Source: Roseburia_C sp031555935
Lineage (GTDB): Bacteria; Bacillota; Clostridia; Lachnospirales; Lachnospiraceae
NCBI GenBank assembly: GCA_031555935.1
Contig: JAVBTX010000001.1
Coordinates: 62,001 to 126,000, forward strand
Reading direction: 5' to 3'
DNA: 64,000 nt
The stretch's first letter is position 1; the number at the start of each line of letters is the position of its first letter. Shown in pieces: positions 18,130-25,037 of this stretch. The position numbers were made by a program, and so were the translations under genes. The notes under the pieces are model-generated. The model saw only the letters and a program-made list of their open reading frames with translations. It was not told where the DNA came from and made no database searches.

Positions 18130-18339
18130 CTATACCATTATTTTGTTTGCCATGTCTTTCCCAATCGCAACTCTGGAATCCTTGACATTGACAATCATAT
18201 TTCCGCCTATTTCTGAAACAACCGTAACAAGTCCGCCCGTGACAAATCCAAGGTTTTCCAAAAATCTGCGAGTTTCCTCTTTTCCACCAACCTTTTTTAT
18301 GACGTTGGCTTCTCCTTCTCTCATCATTGTTAACGGCAT
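18130..18339 (-). CDS. feoA: Ferrous iron transport protein A (first copy)
   Basis: The protein has 69 residues and is FeoA-like, with RRFLENLGFVTGG and VKDSRVAIGKDMANKI in the expected places. It is the first gene of the operon feoA-feoA-feoB-Cys-rich protein. Dual FeoA proteins are common in Clostridia and may form a mixed complex with FeoB, which is inference. Expression should be controlled by the operator that covers its -10 box. Confidence 0.92.
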   Translation of the reverse strand: MPLTMMREGEANVIKKVGGKEETRRFLENLGFVTGGLVTVVSEIGGNMIVNVKDSRVAIGKDMANKIMV

Positions 18340-18381
18340 ATTCTCATCCTCTTTCTTCCATGCATTATTAATTGCTTCACA

Positions 18382-18413
18382 GTTAGTATATGCTAACCAC
18401 TATTAGTTGTCAA
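18382..18413 (-). promoter_or_regulatory. feoA promoter with iron-repressor operator over the -10 box
   Basis: On the minus strand TTGACA (18413-18408) and TATACT (18390-18385) are 17 bp apart. GTTAG-TATATG-CTAAC (18382-18397) covers the -10 box, so a bound repressor would block RNA polymerase directly. The half-sites resemble DtxR/IdeR boxes. Confidence 0.78.
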
Positions 18414-18452
18414 GAACTTTTATTGCAATTCGCTAATTGTATTTCTAAAAAT

Positions 18453-18481
18453 TTGAAATGCATCTATTTGTATGTTATACT
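18453..18481 (+). promoter_or_regulatory. Promoter of the DtxR-family regulator gene
   Basis: TTGAAA (18453-18458) and TATACT (18476-18481) are 17 bp apart, about 65 bp before the start codon. No GTTAG dyad overlaps it. Confidence 0.65.
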
Positions 18482-18547
18482 TACTGCAATTAAAACGAAA
18501 ACATGCTTTAACGGGATGTAACACTACTTTGGAGAATGGAGATTGCT

Positions 18548-18907
18548 ATGACAATAAATGAATCTGCTGAAAATTATCTTGAAACGATTTTAATGCTTAG
18601 CCAGCAACTTCCGGTGGTCCGCTCAGTGGACATTGCCAATGAATTGGGATTCAAAAAATCAAGTGTCAGCATTGCAATGAAGAATCTGCGTGAGAAAAAT
18701 CACATCACGGTAACAGATGCCGGTTTTATTTACCTGACTGATTCTGGCAAAGAAATTGCAGATATGATTTATGAGCGGCATGAGCTGCTGTCCTCCTGGC
18801 TGGAAAGCCTTGGTGTTCCAAAAGAAATTGCCTCCGAGGATGCCTGTAAAATCGAACATATTATAAGTAAAGAAAGCTTTGATGCAATTAAACGTCTAGC
18901 GAAATAA
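18548..18907 (+). CDS. DtxR/MntR-family metal-dependent repressor, probably iron-sensing
   Basis: The protein has 119 residues: an N-terminal winged helix (about 1-62) with the recognition helix KKSSVSIAMKNLREK, then a metal-binding dimerisation domain. It has no C-terminal SH3-like domain, so it is the short two-domain form. The RHELL motif holds a conserved metal-binding His. The later ligand block reads DACKIEHIIS, with Cys where MntR has Glu. DtxR/IdeR also have Cys there, which favours iron over manganese. The ATG at 18548 is preferred over 18536 because GGAG sits 8 nt upstream. The gene is divergent from feo and probably controls it through the GTTAG-N6-CTAAC sites. Confidence 0.9.
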   Translation: MTINESAENYLETILMLSQQLPVVRSVDIANELGFKKSSVSIAMKNLREKNHITVTDAGFIYLTDSGKEIADMIYERHELLSSWLESLGVPKEIASEDACKIEHIISKESFDAIKRLAK

Positions 18908-18908
18908 A

Positions 18909-18953
18909 ACTGACCGACAAGAGTTAAATTATATCTAACTTTTGTCGGTCAGT
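18909..18953. terminator. Strong bidirectional terminator
   Basis: ACTGACCGACAA pairs with TTGTCGGTCAGT, with AGTTA/TAACT continuing inside. It lies between the convergent stops at 18907 and 18979. Confidence 0.85.
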
Positions 18954-18978
18954 CTCTATCGTGCGCCGGTTATTTTAT

Positions 18979-21228
18979 CTATTCGGCATAATATAGTTCC
19001 AATGTTCTGGTAATGTCAGCCACTGCTGTATCTACGTCGGTTTCTCCATTCATGTATGCCCATCCATGATTCATAATAATATCAATAACAACGCCCTCTT
19101 CCATCGCCGGTGTGTCCAAAGTTTGAATCAAATCTTCAAACTCTTCAAAATATGCTTCCGACGGCCATTCAAAGTCGTTTAAATCGGGACTATTTTTTAA
19201 TTTTTCGAGCTGCTCCCCAGAAAGCGGCTGAATCATTTTATGGAACGCATTGCTGTTTACCGGAAGTCCCATGACCGCACCGCTGATACCATCTGAAAAA
19301 ATATCCTGCTCCTCTTCACTTATCATAAATCCGATGAAATCCTTTGCTAACTCCTTTGCGGTGGAACTAGCCGATACTCCTGCCATCAAAGAGCTAAAAA
19401 CAGGTGTGGATGGCTCTTGGATGGTCAAGCCATAATTAAAGATGCTGACCAGATTTTGGACTGTACTTAAATAGCCCAAATCGATGGCACAAGTGCCGAC
19501 ATCAACGTTCCAGCCGTCAAAGAATACATCATTTGCAAATGCATCATATAATGGTTCATCCATCCCTGAACCAGTACCAATCTCCATATTCAACTGCTTT
19601 TCACCCTCCAATTGGACATCGTTGAGCTTCTTGATTTCTTCTAACAGCTTCTTTAGCGCGTCTTTCGAAATATTTCCATCATTTTCCACCTGGTTCCAGT
19701 TGGTACTAACAAGGAAACGCAACAACTCCAGACGGGTTCTGACGAAAGGTAATGTCCCCTCAACTTTCCTAGCCGCTTCAATCAATTGTTCCAATGTATT
19801 TACATCTTTGTATTCCTGCCCTTTTGCTGCCAGCAACGGAATTTTAAATGAAATCGGAACACAATACTGTTTTCCATCAACCTGATATGCTTCAAATAAA
19901 TTATTAAATACTGCTTCGTCTACTTCTAAACTCTCCAGAATGCCTTTCTCCTGATACGATTCCCACGGCAGTCCATTTAAAATTATGACATCTGGTCCTT
20001 TACCCGCAACAATCTGCGTATTAAGCAAATTTATTGCATCGGAAACCGTTTTTGCACTCTCATCGGCCATGCCGATTTCATAATTAATCTGGACATCCTG
20101 ATGTGCCGCCCGATAGTCAAAAATCATTTTTTCGATGGTCGCATTTTCTCTTAAAGAGTAAACCGTCAATCCATTTTCCGGATGTGTTGCCAGCTCTGGA
20201 TTAAATTCATAGCGAAATACCTCCATCGCATTTTGGCCAGAGCCTTGCATAAAGACCAAAAATGCGGTTTCACCTACTGTATAAAACCCTTGGACACGCA
20301 TTTCCTTGTTGGCTAGACTGCATAAGCCCCCATCCAATAGCTGTTCCGTTAGCGTTTCCTGAAAATCTGTTGCAAAAATGCCGGATGGATTGCAATAATA
20401 GATTTTTTCCTGTTCCATATCAACATTCAGATTCGCCAATAGACCATCTCTTAAATCTAGATTGATTTTGCCTGACGGCTCGCCTGTTTCGGCATCCAGT
20501 ATACTGATTTCCCCATTATGTTCATTTAGGAAAATCTGGTTTCCATGCCTTGCAATCTCAGCCACTCCGGTTTCCTTTGACCACACCACACTACCATCAC
20601 TGCTGTTAAAGCAATAGAGCTTATACTCCGTCGACTCTGAATCGATTCTGGTGCCCAGCACCCCATATAGAAGGCCGCTGTCTGATATTGCCAGATGGGA
20701 TAGTCCATATCCCACTTCCGAATAATCGGCCTCCGAGGTAGGAATGGATAACGATAATTCCCTGATCTGCATCTGCCCCTCTGACATTTCCAGATAGTAG
20801 TACATGTATTTACCCACTGGATGCATTCCGACAAGTGGGTTGTCTGACAGTTCTCCCATCGAGACAATCACATTTCCCTGTGAATCGATACATGCAGAAT
20901 TGACCCGTTTGTTTTCTGGCAATAGCGATGCGCTTATTTCTTCCCGCTTTTCCCATGTCTTTCCGTCATCACTACTCTTGAAGCAATGAATATCACCTGG
21001 CTCATTTTCAAATAACAATTGAATTGTCCCATCTTCCTCCCGACGACAATCGAATATCTTCTGAACGTTTTCGGGAAATGAGAGTTTTCCTTCCTCATAC
21101 CGCCCGGTTGTGTTTGAGTCACTTTGTTCGCTCCCGCCCTGCACTGGCTCTTTTTTCGCCGGCGTATTACATCCCGCTATAAATGCCAATACTAATAGAA
21201 TGAATACTATTAAATAATGTTTTTTCAT
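18979..21228 (-). CDS. Lipoprotein with N-terminal propeller-like region and C-terminal family 1 solute-binding domain
   Basis: The protein has 749 residues. ATG 21228 follows TTGGAGG and gives a lipoprotein signal with lipobox FIAGC. Residues about 50-350 look like a beta-propeller: an Asp-box (SSDDGKTWEKR), repeated ligand-loop-like segments, and a PQQ-type turn (NSSDGSVVWSKETG). From about residue 365 on, the sequence is a family 1 extracellular solute-binding protein (IEKMIFDYRAAHQDVQINYE, then PDVIILNGLPWESY). No permease or ATPase gene is nearby. It is divergent from a two-component system, and regulator-like half-sites lie between them. It may be a sensory binding protein rather than a transport one, which is inference. 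Confidence 0.82.
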   Translation of the reverse strand: MKKHYLIVFILLVLAFIAGCNTPAKKEPVQGGSEQSDSNTTGRYEEGKLSFPENVQKIFDCRREEDGTIQLLFENEPGDIHCFKSSDDGKTWEKREEISASLLPENKRVNSACIDSQGNVIVSMGELSDNPLVGMHPVGKYMYYYLEMSEGQMQIRELSLSIPTSEADYSEVGYGLSHLAISDSGLLYGVLGTRIDSESTEYKLYCFNSSDGSVVWSKETGVAEIARHGNQIFLNEHNGEISILDAETGEPSGKINLDLRDGLLANLNVDMEQEKIYYCNPSGIFATDFQETLTEQLLDGGLCSLANKEMRVQGFYTVGETAFLVFMQGSGQNAMEVFRYEFNPELATHPENGLTVYSLRENATIEKMIFDYRAAHQDVQINYEIGMADESAKTVSDAINLLNTQIVAGKGPDVIILNGLPWESYQEKGILESLEVDEAVFNNLFEAYQVDGKQYCVPISFKIPLLAAKGQEYKDVNTLEQLIEAARKVEGTLPFVRTRLELLRFLVSTNWNQVENDGNISKDALKKLLEEIKKLNDVQLEGEKQLNMEIGTGSGMDEPLYDAFANDVFFDGWNVDVGTCAIDLGYLSTVQNLVSIFNYGLTIQEPSTPVFSSLMAGVSASSTAKELAKDFIGFMISEEEQDIFSDGISGAVMGLPVNSNAFHKMIQPLSGEQLEKLKNSPDLNDFEWPSEAYFEEFEDLIQTLDTPAMEEGVVIDIIMNHGWAYMNGETDVDTAVADITRTLELYYAE

Positions 21229-21284
21229 TTTTGCCTCCAATCTGATTGATTGACTTCACTTTATCACATTTATTCTTTTCAAGT

Positions 21285-21351
21285 CCTCTAGAAATCCTCT
21301 AATCGCAGAGCACATTTTTAGAGAACTTTTAGAGATATACTATGCTATAAT
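21285..21351. promoter_or_regulatory. Divergent control region with paired 11-bp-spaced half-sites
   Basis: Rightward: TTTTAGAGA occurs at 21316 and 21327, 11 bp apart, just before a TATAAT -10 box (21346-21351) for the response regulator gene. Leftward: on the minus strand TAGAGG occurs twice, 11 bp apart (21301-21296 and 21290-21285), facing the lipoprotein gene. Paired direct repeats with 11-bp period are the usual OmpR-family binding pattern, so one regulator could control both genes. Confidence 0.55.
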
Positions 21352-21387
21352 TAAAACACTTTTATATAGATAGAAACGGGGTTTTTT

Positions 21388-22074
21388 ATGCGAATTTTAT
21401 TGATTGAAGATGATAAAAATCTGTCCGAGCTGATGACATACGGCTTAGAGGCAGAAAGCTACATTGTTGACTGCTGTCCAGACGGCAATGACGGATTGCT
21501 GATGGCCTTACAAAACATCCATGACCTGATTCTGTTAGACCGAATGCTGCCAAGTATTGCTGGCGAAATGATTTTGACCCGCATCCGTAAACATGGTATT
21601 ACTACACCAGTCATATTTATTACAGCACTCGATGATGCTCAGGAAAAAATTAATTGTCTGGATTTAGGTGCTGACGATTATCTCGTTAAGCCATTTGATA
21701 TTGGTGAATTATTAGCCCGGATTCGCAGTGTCATGCGCCGGGCTACGAGCAGTGCCAGTACCAATTGTCTGCATTATGGTGATTTGGATTTTCTTGAAAA
21801 AGAATCTACTTTAATCTATCAGGGTAAGCCTACCATCTTGACCAAAACAGAAAATGAATTATTGTCCTACTTTTTCCGCAATCCCGAACAAACACTGAGC
21901 CGCAGTCAAATTATTGGAAATGTGTGGGGGCTGGGGGCCGAAATTGAGGATGGCAATCTGGATAATTTTATCTACCTGCTTCGTAAGAAACTACGCTCGA
22001 TTGGTACAGAGGTGCAGATTGTTACGAAGCACCGTCAGGGCTATTGTCTGTCGGACAAACAAAGGAGGTCCTAA
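21388..22074 (+). CDS. OmpR-family response regulator
   Basis: The protein has 228 residues. The receiver has EDDK at the acidic pocket, phospho-acceptor Asp in LILLDRMLPS, and Lys in YLVKPFD. A winged-helix output domain follows (about 130-224). Its stop overlaps the kinase start by one base (TAATG), so the two are translationally coupled. The divergent propeller lipoprotein is the likely target or partner. Confidence 0.95.
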   Translation: MRILLIEDDKNLSELMTYGLEAESYIVDCCPDGNDGLLMALQNIHDLILLDRMLPSIAGEMILTRIRKHGITTPVIFITALDDAQEKINCLDLGADDYLVKPFDIGELLARIRSVMRRATSSASTNCLHYGDLDFLEKESTLIYQGKPTILTKTENELLSYFFRNPEQTLSRSQIIGNVWGLGAEIEDGNLDNFIYLLRKKLRSIGTEVQIVTKHRQGYCLSDKQRRS

Positions 22075-23357
22075 TGTTTCAAAAATTGCATTTTAAGCTG
22101 GCATTCATTTGCTGCATTATTACCGCTATTATTGTCTTTGTTATTATTGTCTGCTGTCTTTCTATTTCCGAAAAAAATATGTTCGGGCAAGAGCAGGCGA
22201 TGTTTTCAATGCGGGCGAATGCGATTACCTCAGACCTTTATAATGCGCCAAATATTACGATGGATTGGTATCTGAAAAACAATGACCATTCCACTAACCG
22301 GCTTTATATTGAAGTAAATCAGGCCTGTTCTGCCTTTACTTCTCTAGTGTTTTCAGCGGAGGACTATTTACTGATTGATGATATCAAAGCTTATCGAGAG
22401 CTTCATGTGCCCTTACAATCCAATGATGTTTATGCGTTCCAAGCGGAGCAAACGCAGTTTTCTTATCAGGACGCCGAGCATAAATATCTGGTCATGGCGG
22501 CAACTATTTCCAAACGGGATTCCGCCATTGATTTTATTTATCTGTATCAATTGGATGATTACTTAAGCAAAGTGAACACGCAGCGCTTCCATTATTTTAT
22601 GATTTGGCTGGGAGCGATTTTGCTGCTGTACGTCTTCTCTTATTTTTTTACCGGTCAATTGCTGAAACCGATTATTCAAAACAATAATAAACAAAAGCAG
22701 TTCATTGCCCTTGCTTCTCATGAACTGCGCTCGCCACTGGCTGTTTTTAAAACCGGAATTTCCATTTTAAAGAACCGGCCACCAATTGATAAGGCCGAAC
22801 ATTTTTCTAATATGATGAATGACGAGGTACTGCGAATGGAACGTCTGGTTAGTGATTTGCTGTTCCTATCGAAAGCAGAAGAGGCTGCTCTTGGGTATCA
22901 ATTCGCCGATGTTGACATTCCACAATTAATGAAATCCGTATATGAAAAATATACTTCCATCGCCACGAAAAAGCAACTAGAGCTTAATTTAACCATAAAC
23001 GGATTCCAATCGTGTAACTGCCGCTGTGATGAACAGCGAATTACACAAGCTATTATTATTTTACTTGATAATGCTATTTTTTATACTCCTGCCGGTCATC
23101 AAATCACCTTGAATTTTTATGCCAACCGCCAGAAATGTTCGATCGAAGTTATTGATACCGGCATCGGTGTGGCGGATGATGAAAAGGACAAGATTTTTGA
23201 CCGCTTTTATCAAACCGATAAATCACATGGCGACAAGCAGCACTTTGGCCTAGGCTTATCCATTGCTCAGGAAATCTGCACTGCACATCACGGGAAAATT
23301 TCTGTCACGGATACCCCGGGTGGCGGCAGCACGTTTACCATCAAACTCCCTAGATAG
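22074..23357 (+). CDS. Sensor histidine kinase
   Basis: The protein has 427 residues. The ATG at 22074 has AAAGGAGGT 5 nt upstream. Membrane segments are at about 9-32 and 175-195, with an outer sensor of about 140 residues. The H-box is LASHELRSPLAVFK, the N-box IILLDNAIFY, the G1-box DTGIGV and the G2-box HFGLGLSIAQEI. There is no clear HAMP between the second segment and the H-box. Its signal may come from the divergent solute-binding lipoprotein, which is inference. Confidence 0.94.
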   Translation: MFQKLHFKLAFICCIITAIIVFVIIVCCLSISEKNMFGQEQAMFSMRANAITSDLYNAPNITMDWYLKNNDHSTNRLYIEVNQACSAFTSLVFSAEDYLLIDDIKAYRELHVPLQSNDVYAFQAEQTQFSYQDAEHKYLVMAATISKRDSAIDFIYLYQLDDYLSKVNTQRFHYFMIWLGAILLLYVFSYFFTGQLLKPIIQNNNKQKQFIALASHELRSPLAVFKTGISILKNRPPIDKAEHFSNMMNDEVLRMERLVSDLLFLSKAEEAALGYQFADVDIPQLMKSVYEKYTSIATKKQLELNLTINGFQSCNCRCDEQRITQAIIILLDNAIFYTPAGHQITLNFYANRQKCSIEVIDTGIGVADDEKDKIFDRFYQTDKSHGDKQHFGLGLSIAQEICTAHHGKISVTDTPGGGSTFTIKLPR

Positions 23358-23400
23358 TTTACTGTCTAGGGAGTTTACTCTCTAGATAGTTTTACTATCT
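23345..23400 (+). terminator. Two tandem hairpins after the kinase gene
   Basis: ACTCCCTAGA pairs with TCTAGGGAGT (23345-23374) and overlaps the kinase stop. AGATAGT-ttt-ACTATCT (23384-23400) follows. Neither has a clean T-run, but the pair most likely ends the two-component transcript. Confidence 0.55.
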
Positions 23401-23433
23401 TGATAGTAACGCCCCAGGAAACCTGAGGGTAAA

Positions 23434-23458
23434 AACGCCCCAGGAAACCTGGGGCGTT
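23434..23458 (-). terminator. Terminator of the envelope-protein operon
   Basis: AACGCCCCAGG pairs perfectly with CCTGGGGCGTT around a 3-nt loop, and five T follow on the minus strand. A partial second copy of the left arm lies at 23408-23427. Confidence 0.9.
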
Positions 23459-23460
23459 GG

Positions 23461-25020
23461 TTACAGAATATCGTCCGTCCATTCAATGTCGACGTCACCA
23501 TTATTATCTGCTGGTGGAGTCGCTGGTGTCTCTGGCGGTGTTGGAGTTTCTGGAGTCTGTGGTGTTGATGGGGTCTGTGGGGTTGACGGGGTCTGTGGGG
23601 TTGACGGAGTCTGCGGGGTTGATGGTGTCTGCGGGGTTGATGGGGTCTGTGGGGTCGCTGGGGTTTCCGGCTTTTTGTCATCCGACGGATTGTTTGGAGC
23701 AACCACTTTTATCTTTCCGCTTCCCTTCATCTGGTAGATTACCGACTTATCTGAGGTCACATCGTTCTCACCAACTTCGAAATGCTGATTCGCATAAGCC
23801 TGAAATGGGTCCGCCTGCATCAACTCTGATACTTCATCCATGACATGCCAAATCTTGCCGTCAAACCATTCTACATTGCCATCATATATTCTTACTTTTA
23901 CATCTTCTGCCTTTATCTGTCCGTTCATCCCCTGAACTTCTGCTGTTCCTGGCTGATATAATGCAATCACAGGGTATGCATCCATTCCAAGGACCGCGTA
24001 ATCAAACAAGAATCCGCGTTCTTCGGTTCCGCCCGGTGTATTCAAATACAGGTATTGATTTTTATCTTCCGTATAAGCATAGACCACCAGACTGCCATCG
24101 CCTTGTCCCTGATGGATTGCTTCCATCTTTTCAGCTTCTGGCTGTTCTGTCTGAGAAATGCCTGCCGCAAAAGTGCCGGTATATGTGGTTAATTCCATCT
24201 CCTCACGACTGCTCCATAGCGCAAACAAGTCAATACCTTCGGTGCCATATTTTACACCGGCTTCATAACTGCCTTCATAAAGACCTTTTTCAAAGCTGCC
24301 TTTTTCATAGTAGATACTGCCACTATCAGCCAGACACAGCCAGGAGGTAAAATCTCCTTCATAAAGGTTATCTTTCAATCCGGTTTCAACGAACTGCACA
24401 CTATTTTCACTGCGCATCATCACTTGAACTTGATCTGCCGCTGGCAAATACCAAGCCGTCATATAATCCTGACCGGCTTTGTCGTAGCCAGCTTCCACTA
24501 CTAACACCAAATCGCCAGCTTCATCCGCCTGATAATAGCGGCGGCTGCCCTCGTGCAGCTTTGGCATCATTAGCTGGAAAAAGTCATCACTAATTAACAT
24601 CGAGGCGGCTTCATCTAAGTAACCATCCGTATTTAGATTGGTCAGCAGTCGCGCTGTTTCTTCCTGAACCGTCTGACTCTCCTCGGCTACATTTACCGTA
24701 ATTTCACTCAGCGCCGCTAGGCATTGTGCATCATCAAACAGCCGGTAACATTGTTCTAACATGTCACGCTGTTTTTTCTTCCTATTTTCCTGACCATACA
24801 GTTCGGCTAGAACCAGATAATCTTCCGCCGTAAATTCCCCGGCAGAATATTTTTCTTCATAGTCGGCAATTGCCTGCTGCGTTTCACTCAAGGTCACTTC
24901 CGCCATTTCCTGAAGCTCCGTATTTTCCAGACTGCCATCTTTTTCCTTGGCGTTATTACATCCCATCAGCGCAATCCCCAGCACCGTGGCAAATAATACT
25001 GCTGTCCATTTATTTTTCAT
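23461..25020 (-). CDS. Lipoprotein with MORN-like repeats and Pro/Thr-rich tail
   Basis: The protein has 519 residues. The lipobox is IALMGCNN. The ATG at 25020 (GAGGA 5 nt upstream) is preferred over 25038. Residues 45-115 are helical and Glu-rich. The middle has MORN-like strands (LYEGDF, YEKGSFEKGLYEGSYEAG), which in other proteins act as structural or lipid-binding repeats. The tail is a Thr-Pro-Gln-Thr-Pro-Ser repeat (six copies) that ends in an acidic peptide, so it may span or stick to the wall. It follows the glucosaminidase gene directly, and the two probably work together at the envelope. Confidence 0.75.
   Translation of the reverse strand: MKNKWTAVLFATVLGIALMGCNNAKEKDGSLENTELQEMAEVTLSETQQAIADYEEKYSAGEFTAEDYLVLAELYGQENRKKKQRDMLEQCYRLFDDAQCLAALSEITVNVAEESQTVQEETARLLTNLNTDGYLDEAASMLISDDFFQLMMPKLHEGSRRYYQADEAGDLVLVVEAGYDKAGQDYMTAWYLPAADQVQVMMRSENSVQFVETGLKDNLYEGDFTSWLCLADSGSIYYEKGSFEKGLYEGSYEAGVKYGTEGIDLFALWSSREEMELTTYTGTFAAGISQTEQPEAEKMEAIHQGQGDGSLVVYAYTEDKNQYLYLNTPGGTEERGFLFDYAVLGMDAYPVIALYQPGTAEVQGMNGQIKAEDVKVRIYDGNVEWFDGKIWHVMDEVSELMQADPFQAYANQHFEVGENDVTSDKSVIYQMKGSGKIKVVAPNNPSDDKKPETPATPQTPSTPQTPSTPQTPSTPQTPSTPQTPSTPQTPETPTPPETPATPPADNNGDVDIEWTDDIL
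23548..23655 (-). repeat. 18-bp tandem repeat coding TPQTPS
   Basis: There are six tandem copies of an 18-bp unit within the 3' part of the lipoprotein gene. The copies differ mostly at third codon positions. In-frame change of copy number would lengthen or shorten the Pro-rich stalk. Confidence 0.9.
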
Positions 25021-25037
25021 GATTGTCCTCTTTTCCA

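Noticed and set aside
18340..18547. Riboswitch between feoA and the DtxR-type gene
   Set aside because: The region is accounted for by two promoters and an operator. No conserved riboswitch core was recognised here or in other leaders of the window.
23548..23655. CRISPR-like regular repeat
   Set aside because: The 18-bp units are contiguous, in frame and code TPQTPS. There are no spacers.
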